Shown piece after piece: positions 1 through 10,072 of a stretch of DNA of 64,000 nucleotides. Position 1 is the first letter of the stretch; each line of letters opens with the position of its first letter. This stretch comes from Ephydatia muelleri (lineage: Eukaryota; Porifera; Demospongiae; Spongillida; Spongillidae), in NCBI GenBank assembly GCA_013339895.1, contig JABACO010000002.1, positions 7,100,924 to 7,164,923 of the forward strand, read 5' to 3'. The translations under genes and the position numbers were made by a program. The notes below the pieces were generated by a model. That model was not told the origin of the DNA. It saw nothing but the letters and a program-made list of their open reading frames with translations, and did no database searches.

Positions 1-526
1 CAGCACCAATAGGTTCAAAAGCTTCTTTTCTAAAGCAGACATGAACCACAAGTATATGTAACATCATCATACTTTCTGCAAAAATTAAGGTTCTGTCTGT
101 TGTTGCCCTCTTTATTTTTCAGCTCCGCAAGTAGGCATTGAAATGCATCTTTAATACTATCTCTGACTGGTACTATCTATTTTGATAGCAATAGCGTTTT
201 GATTTTTAATACTATCTGGTTTCTTAGATGCAGCCAAAAATATATTGGGTCTGTTGGTAGACTTTGAAAGTACAAATGGATGGACATACCAAGATCGGGC
301 ATATAGCTGTTAGACTTGCAGATGTCACTGTGGCAGTAAGTGCCATAACATGTACCTGATCAGACAAAATGCTTCGTATTTCGCACAAATTAGAGTACAG
401 AACTCCTTCCTGAAGTTTTGACCCCTATAAATGTACAATGAAATTATAGGCCTGCGTGATTATGAAAACGACTCACCAGGACTTGACACAATGAGCTTCA
501 TCTACAAAAAGTGCGATAACGTTTTC
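1..526 (-). pseudogene. RecQ-like DNA helicase remnant, copy 1 (cut by window edge)
   Basis: Read on the minus strand, 526 down to 477 encodes a DExH exon with VDEAHC and VKSW, bordered by AG and GTGAGT. From about 409 downwards comes a second stretch with the RecQ motif III region (ALTAT-like) and an N-R-P-N motif. RecQ proteins are ATP-driven 3'-5' DNA unwinding enzymes; VDEAH is the Walker B motif. Single-base indels relative to the copy at 54.2-55.1 kb break this frame (for example around 205-280), so I call it a pseudogene. The rest lies left of base 1. Such helicases occur in many copies in invertebrate genomes, so mobile-element origin is possible. The splice border near 409 does not join in perfect phase, so the exon model is approximate. 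Confidence 0.6.
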
Positions 527-1085
527 CTGATTCCTGATACCTGATGCCTGATAACATTTCGTACCGAGCATGGTCTCTTAGGCTAAATTCTCTCTCAAAT
601 ATTCAGTCCACACCATGCGGTACAGTACGGACCGACTCTGATACCATGCATGAAAATAGTTACTATAACAATTCCGCGTATAATCGGTTAAGTATCACAT
701 CATTATTTTTACTTTTAGGCTACCGGCAAAATCTAGTACTTTATGCATCAGCTGTGTTTTAAGTGTTTAATTTCAGAATTCTCATCACCCGAGTGGAAAT
801 GATCACTTAGAAGGCTAATCGCTCTGAGTCAGGATGAATTAAGCTCTTAATTAGTCATCTCTGATATCATCGGGCCTGCAGGGGAAATTGGATTCTTTGA
901 AACCTTGTAACGATGAATTGGAGTACAGGAGAATTAGCGTAACAGCGTTATTTCAGCCAGAGATAATATACTAGTATGTAGGCGAAGCGTGTGTACCTAT
1001 CTTAAATCACATAGCATGGAAGTACCCCAATATGAAGTGGAGTGCATACTTTATTTCACACTACCATACATGTACATGTACACAG

Positions 1086-1178
1086 GTTTGAACACGTACA
1101 TACAGAAAGGTCAGACAGCTCTTGACAGGGCCAGTGACAAGGGTGTCATTTGGACCAAATATCAACATAAAAGACAAG
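1086..1178 (+). CDS. Possible 31-codon exon with an ankyrin-like motif
   Basis: A stretch of 93 bases, bordered by CACAG and GTATGC and open in phase 1-1, contains GQTALDRASDKG. This looks like the first half of an ankyrin repeat (G-x-TALx-A-x-x-G). The same stretch, also open, is at 55646-55738. The neighbouring exon at 2370 does not join in a compatible phase, so other exons would be needed. It could be a decayed ankyrin gene or a chance match. Confidence 0.3.
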
Positions 1179-2369
1179 GTATGCTCTCTGCCATCTATTA
1201 AAGCTCCTTGCATTGTTGTATTATACCTTTTTGCTTTGAATTGCAATTGATAATTTATCACCATTGTTTGAAACGTTTTGTTATTTTTCATTCTATCTGT
1301 TCATTGTTTAAAGTACTTAATTACACTTGGTTTAGATAGTTTTGTATTATAGATTCCAACAACTTCATCTTGGTATAAATTATAATTGTAAATCTAAGAG
1401 TTCTTTCCATTGTACTTTACTGTTTCAAATAGGTTTTTTTAACTGCCAGATCTGTTAATCCCATTTTGTATCATAGATATGAATTACCTAAGCACAATAC
1501 GTGCATCTAAGCATCATTGAAGCCATCTATTTTCTGTTGGTTTATGAAAGTTGAATTTAAGACCCTTTAATGTTTTTAAATAGATATATTAATATTTTTA
1601 ATCATGCTCAGAATGAAAACAAAACAGTCTATGACACGATATCTAGCATCTCCACAGTTTGTGGTAGCCACACTCCGTATGCTGAGGTCAGCAATCAAAG
1701 CTGGTCTACCTTTGACATAATTTGCATCCTGCACAATGGGTTATCTTACTACCTCTTTGTACACAATAGTAGCCAAATCACCTAGAGCATCACACAATTC
1801 ATTATGGTGCTGGGTAACAGGTCCACCTTTTTATACTGTCCAGAGAATGTCGAAAGCTGAATTCATCACAAAAAGCTGCTTTAAAAAAAAGTCTATGGTA
1901 ACATAATGAAAGTGAATCCCTAAATTCAACAGGAGAGAGATCAGAGTGGTGGCATGGCTAAATCTAGCTTCACGTTTTTTTCGAAATATATATCCAGTTC
2001 ATGGTGCCTCTCAGTTTTAACCATGCGGACTTGAAGCTAGATGTGGTGGGCAGAACTTTTTAAAGGCAAGAATTTGCTCCTAGTTGTCTGTTTCATGAGC
2101 AAATGGTATCTCTACGCTTCCCTGAAGGAAATCAATACAATGGCTCTAGTTATTATTTACGTATACAGTTATTTAACTGCCTCAACTGACCCAGCGCATA
2201 CATAATGTACATTACAGATAATAAGTTTCAATAACTGTACTTTTCATGCTCCAAATAGGTCATTTAAAGTAGTGACAATGTAAAGTATAATAATCATGTC
2301 CTTACATGTACATGTGCATGACAGTCTGAAGGTGATAGAGACAAGTTGATTTACTTTTCCTCTCTGCAG

Positions 2370-2466
2370 GCTTTTCCTAGCATTCTACAGAGAACAATAC
2401 AAGAGGCTTGATCTGGATGATGACAAGGAGAAACACGTGGACAATTGGAAGGAAGTGAACCAATGA
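2370..2466 (+). CDS. Terminal exon of an unidentified gene
   Basis: After a pyrimidine-rich acceptor (TTTTCCTCTCTGCAG) the frame reads a charged, helical peptide containing FYREQYKRLDLDDDKEKHV and ends in DNWKEVNQ and TGA at 2464-2466. It is conserved in the duplicate at 56948-57044, and an AATAAA lies about 330 bases downstream. Conservation of acceptor, frame and stop supports a real last exon, plus strand. I do not recognise the family. Confidence 0.5.
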
Positions 2467-2792
2467 TGTCCATAGATCTTTGCACAATACAAACAGCATC
2501 ATTTGTTTTGTTCACATATTGCATGCAGTGTTATTATTCTGTTGTTTTGCCTGTTGGCTCGAGTGTTCTGCATAGTGTGACGAGAGCCTGGAAGTGTTTT
2601 GTATTGCTCAAAAAAATGATTTGGTATTTTTTTTGTTTAAAAATTATTGGTTTCATTGTCCCTTTTTCCCACTTTGGTTTCTCCTTGGTCCTGTTCTGAA
2701 ATTTTGTCCGAGTTTTCATATGCATATATATTTTTCTTATCACTTTGTGAATATTGTACTCTAGATTTAATCTTCATGATCCATGGGGGTAC

Positions 2793-2798
2793 AATAAA
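2793..2798 (+). terminator. Polyadenylation signal AATAAA
   Basis: AATAAA lies 327 bases after the stop at 2466, in AT-rich 3' sequence. The equivalent stretch of the second copy is deleted just before this point, so that copy lacks the signal. Confidence 0.4.
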
Positions 2799-3064
2799 CG
2801 TATAATGAATAAGATTATTTTTGTTCACTTTTTCTGATTACTAATAGTTGTAGCTTTGCAGGAAGGGATCACTTCCAGCACCCACCCCCTACTTGGACCC
2901 ATCGTCGTACAACCCCTTCCCTTTCACCTCAAGACCTATTTTCTAGCAATTACGTATACCATGTCAAAGACAAGATATAAATCTATGGAAAAAAAAAATA
3001 TATTAAAAGTTGATCCTATAGCGATTCCTCGGACCTTTAGGGGAAAAGGAAAGCAAATCTAGCT

Positions 3065-3150
3065 CTAACCCTTTGCCCACCACGGGCTCTATATGCCCGT
3101 CTAGGTAGACAGCCACGGGCATATTTATATACATTTGCGGGTGGCGGGTT
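3065..3150 (+). repeat. Probable left end of the piggyBac-type element
   Basis: The sequence TAACCCTTTGCCCACCACGG at about 3065 resembles the C-rich terminal repeats that follow TTAA in many piggyBac elements, although CTAA stands in place of TTAA. It is followed by an inverted pair CGGGC/GCCCG around 3090-3105 and another CGGGCATA at about 3117. It sits about 180 bases upstream of the transposase start. No matching right end was found, and this block is deleted in the second copy. Confidence 0.4.
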
Positions 3151-3245
3151 TTCGTGCACTAGTTTAATAGCTTACATCATGCTAGGGTCCCCAGACTACT
3201 AGTTTAACGTATCTAGCTTACAGCGGTACATGATTTGGTTGGAAC

Positions 3246-5356
3246 ATGGTCGATAATAGTTTATCTCACGCGTCAGCAAGCGCGCAAAGCCAGCTGCTAC
3301 ATTTCGTTGGCCCACGGAACGAGCAGATGGCTAAGCGAGCTTTGTTCAATGTTGACGCTGTAATTAGTATGCTCGATGACCCTATGAACGATGAGTTGAG
3401 CGACGATGAATTTGGAGGGTACCTGTCATGCGAAGAGATGGAAACCTGTGAAGACCTAGTCCCGCGCGAGGAGATACCCGACTGAGTTCGATGGCTTCAC
3501 TGACGACTTCATTTGCGACGAGTTTAGCGCACTCCAGCCCACAACCACCACACAGCTACGCCCACCTACATTCACCACACAGCTACACCCACCTACATCC
3601 ACCACACAGCTACACCCACCTACATTCACCACACAGCTACACCCACCTACATCCACCACACAGCTACACCCACCTACATCCACCACACAGCTACACCCAC
3701 CTACATCCACCACACAGCTACACCCACCTACATCCACCACACAGCTACACCCACCTATAACTACAACCACCACAACCACATCACATGATACACCACAAGG
3801 GCCTGCATGCACTGTGGATATGGCCTGCATATCTGTGCTGGACTTCTTCAAGCTGTTGATAAGTGATGAAATACTGTCAAGTATTGCAGACCAAACAAAT
3901 CTCTATGCTGACCAGTACATCTGTAGCAACACCATGAAGCCAAAGTCCCGAGCATCAGCATGGAAGCAGGTACCTCACGATGCTGCAGAGGTGAAAAAGT
4001 TTGTTGCCACAATCATTGTGATGGGCCTTGTACCATACCATGCCATTGACGACTATTGGTGCACATCTTGGCCCTTTCAAACCAAATGTGTTTCCAGCAT
4101 TATGACAAGGAACAGGTTTTCATTGCTGATGAAGTTCCTGCACCTAAATAACAATGAACTGTACATTCCGAAGGGCCAACCAGGACATGACCCAATATTC
4201 GAGTTGCGACCCTTCATAACCAGTTTGGTTAAAAATTGCCAGGATTCATTTCAACTCGGCAAAGAATTGTCCATAGATGAATCCATGGTTAGTTTTTTAA
4301 GGGTCGACTTATTTTTAAGCAGTACGCCCCTAAGAAGCAGGCCTACAAAGTGGGGAATGAAGGCATTTGTCCTTGCAGACTCACAAACTGGCTATGTTTA
4401 CAACTGGAGGTTGTACACTGGTAAGTACAGTGTACTATACATGGTGCATATGTCACTATAACACTTCAACTTACAGGCAAGGATGATGCTTTGGACAGAG
4501 ATGGCAAGGGCCTCGCACACGCAGTGGTATTGAAGCTATTGGAAGGGACAGAAGGCACAGAGCACCATATGTACATGGACAATTGGTATAACAGCCCTAC
4601 CTTATTTGAGGAGTTGCATCGCCGAGGCTATGATGCCACAGGAACAGTTCGAACAGACAATGAAAGCCACTATCAAGAAGAAAGACATGATTGAAGCTCA
4701 CTTTGGCTCGCTTATGGCGATTAAATGGATGGACAAGCGAGCAGTGTGCTTGCTAACCACCACTGATGATAGCTCCACTGTTGCTAAGAGACGTAAAGCA
4801 AGCTGTGCAGGGAACGTAGAGGAAGTACAAAAGCCTAGAATAGTTGATGAATACAATCAGTACATGGGGGGAGTAGACAAAGGTGACCAACTTGCAAGCT
4901 ACAACGGTTTTTACCACTGCAGCCTGAAGTGGTGGCAACAAGCGTTCTTTCACCTCATTGATGTTGCAATCGTCAACGCATACATTTTGTACTGCTTACA
5001 AAAGGGAAAGGAATGGTCAAAAATCCTTTCATACAAAAACTTCAGAGTTGAGCTTACCCAGGAGCTGGGAAGCTGGACTGCCTGACGAATTCAACTTTCC
5101 TGCAGAATCGAGCCACCAGGAACCAACAATTAATCGGCTAACAGAAAGACATTTCATAACAACAAACATCAAACAGCCAAATGGACGGCCAAAACAAAGG
5201 GACAGTGTGGTATGCTCAGAACGAAAAGGCAAGGGGAGAAAAACAACGACCTACATGTGCAAACAGTGCACCCTGCCGATGTGTGTAGTTCCTTGTTTCG
5301 AACTGTATCATACCAAGGTCGACCCTCAGAGACTACATTTGTATGTTAGAGTCTAA
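3246..5356 (+). pseudogene. piggyBac-type transposase, copy 1 (broken)
   Basis: PGBD-like transposase of the cut-and-paste piggyBac superfamily. The ATG at 3246 opens an acidic N-terminus (DDPMNDELSDDEFG), then a Thr/Pro/His minisatellite, then the DDE_Tnp_1_7-type core. The three catalytic Asp contexts are visible: SIDESM (about 4275), MDNWYNS (about 4578) and GGVDKGD (about 4871). A C-terminal Cys-rich zinc ribbon (CSER, CKQC, CVVPC) lies at 5216-5300. A 56-base intron (4421-4476, GTAAG...TTACAG) interrupts the core. Lesions: a 2-base loss with stop near 3482; TTTTTT where copy 2 has TTTT near 4294; a further frameshift near 4330 shared with copy 2; a deletion of about 20 bases near 4660; frame loss near 5080. 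No intact protein can be made. It could be a dead transposon or a dead domesticated gene. Confidence 0.85.
3541..3757 (+). repeat. 27-bp coding minisatellite, 8 units
   Basis: Eight units of a 27-base repeat built on CACCACACAGCTACACCCAC, in frame with the transposase, encode (TTQLHPPTS)n. Unit variants differ at one position (TTC or TCC). The second copy at about 57783-57893 has only four units, so the array expanded or contracted after the duplication without shifting the frame. Confidence 0.9.
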
Positions 5357-5479
5357 TCCAGAACAAGTTACAATTAAAGCTTATGCAACATATAGAATTA
5401 ATAAGGAGCATTTTGTGTGGATTTTATAAGTGGGTGAATGAAGTCAAACAAACATGAGTGGTTTCCCTCATACCACACC

Positions 5480-5890
5480 AATGTTCCCCCCTTGCGCTAG
5501 AACCATGTTCCCCCTTGCACCAGAACCATGTTCCCCCTTGCACCAGAACCATGTTCCCCCCTTGCACCAGAACCATGTTCCCCCTTGCACCAGAACCATG
5601 TTCCCCCTTGCACCAGAACCATGTTCCCCCTTGTGCCAGAACCATGTTCCCCCCTTGCACCAGAACCATGTTCCCCCCTTGTGCCAGAAACCATGTTCCC
5701 CCTTGCACCAGAACCATGTTCCCCCTTGTGCCAGAACCATGTTCCCCCCTTTGCACCAGAACCATGTTCACCAGAACCATGTTCCCCCTTGTGCCAGAAC
5801 CATGTTCCCCCCCTTGCACCAGAACCATGTTCCCCCTTTGCACAGACACCATGTTCACCCCCTTGCACCCAGAACCATGTTCCCCCCCTA
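5480..5890 (+). repeat. 23-24 bp C-rich minisatellite
   Basis: About 17 imperfect units of ACCATGTTCCCCCTTGCACC plus AGA follow the transposase 3' end. Units vary between GCACC and GTGCC and in the number of C residues. All six frames stay open across much of the array, which creates spurious long reading frames on both strands. A shorter array lies at the same place in the second copy (59650-59870). Confidence 0.9.
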
Positions 5891-6340
5891 GTGAAGACCG
5901 GGCGTGACTATTTAGTCGCCCGGATTACCTTAGCAGAACTGCCACTTCTCGCCCATTTGAACGCGACGTTCCAAGCATTACGAAAATCGAGAGGAATGAG
6001 TTCAAATAGCACAATCGGGATAGTAGAATCCTTTCTGACTCACATGGGGAAGATTAACTCGATTGTACGCGCTCCCCAAGGCGCAAACGATACGCTCGAA
6101 TAATAAAATTCGCTCTGGTGTATGGCGTTATATTGTAACAACATCCGGTTACGTCAAAGAGTTTTTTTACCTCAATCACACTGATGGACTTGAATACCCC
6201 CGGTACAAATCGTCAGATTCTGTTTTGTTGTTGTGCACAATTTTAGTATAAAATTGCACATTGATATGATGGTCAATAAGAATGTCGTTATTTTGCAAGT
6301 TATATCCGGTTAGAAATTAATCGCCATTCTGAAAAGAGTT
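5891..6340 (+). promoter_or_regulatory. Conserved 5' flank of NLR-1, candidate promoter region
   Basis: This stretch between the minisatellite and the NLR leader exon is conserved with 60140-60575 although it has no long open frame. It contains an inverted repeat CCGGGCG...CGCCCGG (5898-5924) and a CRE/ATF-like TTACGTCA at about 6148 that is kept in the second copy. Conservation may only reflect the recent duplication, so a promoter role is inferred from position alone. Confidence 0.3.
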
Positions 6341-6347
6341 CGTCGAC

Positions 6348-6477
6348 ATGGACAGTGACGGAAGTGATAGAAGTGATGGAACTAACAGTTCCGATGACGT
6401 GAGTTGATCTTGAGCCTCTACCCAAAAGAGTGCCGTCAGACCACCCATTGTGAGAACTTGTCAGGAAGGAAAAAAAG
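6348..6477 (+). pseudogene. NLR-1 exon 1: acidic leader
   Basis: The ATG at 6348 opens a Ser/Asp-rich leader (MDSDGSDRSDG..SSDDVS). One extra T near 6404 then shifts the frame into a stop; the copy at 60.6 kb lacks that T and reads on through DLEPLPNRV. The exon ends at a strong donor, AAAG|GTGAGC. In copy 2 the exon ends in phase 2 and joins the next exon (61524) as K-R-D-S-D, which supports the model. No known domain. The leader carries the only start codon I can propose for the receptor. Confidence 0.5.
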
Positions 6478-6739
6478 GTGAGCGTTTGAATATGTAGCCA
6501 GTCTTTCAGAGGAGTTGATGTCAGAACTAGTTCCAGTTCATTGAAAAATACCCTCGCTGAATCGCGATACAGGCGATTTATACGCGCAATACTATAATTT
6601 GCTGTTCTTCTACATGGGTTTCAACACTGGCAGAATGTTGGTCTTATTATTAAATTCTTTCTCTTTCGGCTAAATTCAACCCTACACTCCATTTATGGAA
6701 GGAACATAAAACATGTGTATCTTGTGTAATAGGACACGG

Positions 6740-6939
6740 TGGCTCGTTAACGACTACTAAGCATCCTAGTAACACCTTGGATACTTTTTGTGCAGCCAGG
6801 ATATCGAATCTTAACTGATGAATCTATTGTGAAAGTGACACTAGATTTAGCTTCGAATTTGATGATGTGAAAGGGTATTGGTTACGCATCCTAGGTGTTG
6901 ATAGGATGCTTATTAGTCTTCCATACCGTTAGCGAGCCA
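6740..6939. mobile_element. 200-bp MITE-like element with ~45-bp inverted ends
   Basis: The left end TGGCTCGTTAACG...AAGCATCCTAGTAACACC is mirrored at the right end as GGTGTTGATAGGATGCTT...CGTTAGCGAGCCA. The insert is absent from the duplicate at 60.8 kb, so it probably arrived after the duplication. No clear target duplication was seen and the superfamily is unknown. Confidence 0.55.
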
Positions 6940-7357
6940 AAGATGTTAACGGATAGGTAAGGGGATCTCCAGTACAACACCTGTCATTCGTTGTTTGCAT
7001 AATACACTAAGTACATCAGATTTGAACCAACCTTTCTATGCTTATTTCTTATGGTTATCACCAACAATGTACTGGGGTGAAAAGGGTAAATTACTTGGGT
7101 GTTTGCTCAGGGCACACCCCCTAGGAGAAGCCGTGTGTTGTCTTTGATGATGTCATGTTGATGCTTTAATAAATAAGGTATGAGAAACATGTAACATGAA
7201 GTTGTGTGTGGATCAAACTCATAGTTAGCCCACTGTCATTTTGTTGTAAGATGATTAAACAATCAGTTCAAAATGTAAGAATTTGCGAACCCTTTTGACT
7301 TCACATCTTAACTATTGAATAGAGCTATGTGTGGAGCAAGGCTTGTCACTTCAGTAA

Positions 7358-7458
7358 AATGTAATAGATTAGGTCATTGTGGATGTATGTGATAGATACA
7401 TGTTAGCGCAGATCAGTCGACATTTAAATACATACACAATGACCAAATCTATTACATT
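7358..7458. repeat. Hairpin-forming inverted repeat
   Basis: Arms of about 30 bases, 7358-7390 (AATGTAATAGATTAGGTCAT...) and 7429-7458 (...ATGACCAAATCTATTACATT), are separated by about 38 bases. It may be a short MITE or the end of a larger insert present only in copy 1. Confidence 0.5.
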
Positions 7459-8534
7459 CCCCGACCTATTCGCTTCCTTATCAGGGGGGCCGATTAGTCT
7501 CCAAAATTGACTGTGATGCATTGCCCTAGGGGATAGGGGCGGTACTGTCCCATGAAATGGAGGAGGGGTCAGAGAGACCTATAGGATATGTTTCACTCCC
7601 ATCCATACAGTGTATAGCCACAACCGGAGTTTAGAGTATCCCATACAAGGTGATCACTCATCCCTATGTTCTCCTTTGTATCTTGATTTGTATATTTAAT
7701 GCTGAGCACTAACTGACCATCTCTAAGTTTGAAATTCACATCTTTTTGTCACAAGTGCTTTTCCCTACTGATGCCATGTAAAAACTGCTCTGTAGCCCCA
7801 AGCACTGTCTGGAGACAAAAATTGACTGTATGGACTTAATTACATATCGTGTAGCTGTAGTTTCCTTATGCTTTGTTGATTTTAGTTGGCAAGTATTTTT
7901 GGTACATATGGTTCTCTTGTTTCGTTTTTTGAATGTCTTAGATAAATACTGACCATTCTATGATGTGCACTGTAAGGATATAATTGTTATGCCACTGCAC
8001 AATATGACTGTACCTTACCCAGGGTCCATACTAACTGTTTGTGGTAGATCGGCTGTCTGATACAAACATGGCTAGATTAGAAGGTCTCTCATGGCAGTAC
8101 ACACTATGTACTTCGTTTCCTATTTTGCTATGGCTATGAAGAGATTATTTATTATGCTGCGAGAAGTTTGCTACTTCATTTGGAAAGGAGTAGGACAAGA
8201 TTAAACTATTGTAACATCCAAAAACCAAAGAAATGATATAATAAAACGTTGTTGACATGATATAGGAATGTAGGAATGTTGTGTACAAGTACAGTACATG
8301 TAGCAATAGGGGTTTTCGAATGAAGGAAATAAATAAGGAATAGTCAGGAAATGACACTGTACAATGTGTGTGTAATTTAGCACATATCCACAATACATGT
8401 AGTTCTGTTTCATTTATTCCCTTCACTCGTGTATTGTTTCCATCCTTTTTACTGTGCAATCACCAATGTGCTTGAATCATGTCATTGACATGTAAGATTC
8501 AACAGGCCAATCAGAGATAGTGTTTTGTCTATAG

Positions 8535-8631
8535 GGACTCGGACATTGCCCTCTCCCCCCAATTGTCAACTAGAAGAGCATGGAGCTAAAAAGCTGCAAT
8601 CAATGCAGCAACACCAGCCAGAGCTTTAAAG
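8535..8631 (+). pseudogene. NLR-1 exon 2: linker (frameshifted)
   Basis: Flanked by CTATAG and GGTAGG, this is the counterpart of the open exon 61524-61621, which encodes a charged linker (EHRAEKLQSMQQTPAKELK). Here a 1-base gain in the C-run near 8552 and a 1-base loss near 8612 break the frame and create stops. Borders and length are otherwise preserved. Confidence 0.5.
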
Positions 8632-9797
8632 GTAGGTTAACATCAATGGTAAGAGAATATGACCAAGTAGACCTGTTCTTGAATGATCTGTGCTTCTAAA
8701 GGTAATCTCCTGGGGATATAAACCTTAGTGCATGGAAAGGATGCTAGATATGCTTGCACATACTAAATGGCTGATAAAGGATATTACAATTATTATTATG
8801 TGTGATAGAGGATGGAATGTTCAAAGTAGTGTATATATGTAGATAGAACAATTGTTGGTGTACCTAGCGTTTTTTATCTATACGAATTTGATCCATTTCA
8901 TAACTGTATAAAATTTGTTTGATGTACAATTTGGCCAGCCAGCTCAGGGTCATTAGATCAAAGCTATCTGTGATGAGGTGCAATAGGGTCTTGTGTATAA
9001 CTTACAATGTAGTTTGCACTTTTTTTTACTGCCTTCAGTAAGTTTGCAGTGAACTAGAATACCTTCCGAATCATTATGTTACTGGTTATTGGTTAGAGCT
9101 AATGCTCCATCAATCCTGGTCTGCTCCTATCCCCAAACACACCAACAAGAAAATGATACGTAGTTGTTTGTGTGTCTATGTGTGTTTGTGTGTTTGTTGT
9201 CAACTTGTTTATGTGAGTGTATTATTATGTAGATGTACTTGCCAAGAGCCAGACATGCCAACATATAATAATACACTGATATACTGTAGATATAATTGTT
9301 CTAAAACAAAAAAAGATGTTATAATGTCTTAGAGGTCACTTTGAGGTCCATAGCAGCAGACAAACCCTTCTCCCACCTTGCTACCAGGAAATCTCCAGGA
9401 TGTGAGTGCATGGGTGTAAGACCATTGCCCATCTCTACTGATACTCGCATGTGGGCGATTTTTTACAACCTTCTAAATGAGACAATCATATCGGAAGCTT
9501 AATGTACATAGTCCAAATATGGTTATAGTTCGACCATAGTACGGTTGTTTAACGGACAGTAAAATGATTTTATGTTGTAACGGTTGTTAGTACGGTTAGT
9601 CCTATTGCAGGGGTCTAGGTGTGTTTCATGTATTGTTAGTTATACACTCTAAATACTGCACACAACAGAATTAACATACATGTACATGTACCTTTTAAAC
9701 CCTAATTTTTCAACTAACACCCTATTAATTATAGTTACAGGTCTATCAGTAGTTTCAACGTATGATGACATTTATTGCGCTTTCTGTGCACTTATAG

Positions 9798-10021
9798 TAC
9801 CTCAGGAGGTGGAGGAGTACAGGACATTCCTGACAGATACATATGAATGTGCACAAGCAGCAGAAGACCAGTGGCCACCTGTCCAATTTAAGGAGTATAT
9901 CAAACTGGCTACAGTTGTGAAAGAAGAAGATTTTATGAAAGAGGATGACTGTACTAGAGCTATGATGAATGGGAAACTACGGATTGTATTGAGAAATAAA
10001 CGATCAATTGCAATAGAAAAG
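9798..10021 (+). CDS. NLR-1 exon 3: pre-NACHT region
   Basis: The exon starts after TTATAG, in phase 1, with VPQEVEEYRTFL and ends in complete codons before GTCAGC. It encodes about 75 residues with a DQWPP motif and YIKLATVV, the FISNA-like stretch that precedes the P-loop in many invertebrate and fish NACHT receptors (established family knowledge). The exon is open and the equivalent exon in NLR-2 is 62823-63046. The weaker donor (GTCAGC rather than GTTAGT) and the broken exon that follows suggest that it no longer contributes to a full protein. Confidence 0.7.
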
Positions 10022-10072
10022 GTCAGCCATCATGATAGCCATGTGTATTCAAATTACTCACTTACTGTCCAG

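Larger units (their letters stand above)
6478..8534 (+). other. NLR-1 first intron with MITE-like inserts
   Basis: No convincing exon. About 6620-8410 has no counterpart in the second copy and holds two inverted-repeat structures (6740-6939 and 7358-7458), listed separately. Reading frames here are short and have no recognisable motifs. Similarity to the other copy resumes at about 8412, just before the next exon. Confidence 0.5.

Noticed and set aside
544..762. 72-codon plus frame conserved in both block copies
   Set aside because: Conservation is explained by the recent duplication. The frame differs in length by an indel (55093-55329), has no motif, and lies upstream of the minus-strand helicase exons.
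5480..5890. CRISPR-like regular repeats
   Set aside because: Units are contiguous without unique spacers and the genome is eukaryotic; this is a minisatellite.
5424..5907. Long frames on both strands with Met-Phe-Pro-Leu or Gly-Glu-His repeats
   Set aside because: All frames of the C-rich minisatellite are open; no independent coding evidence.
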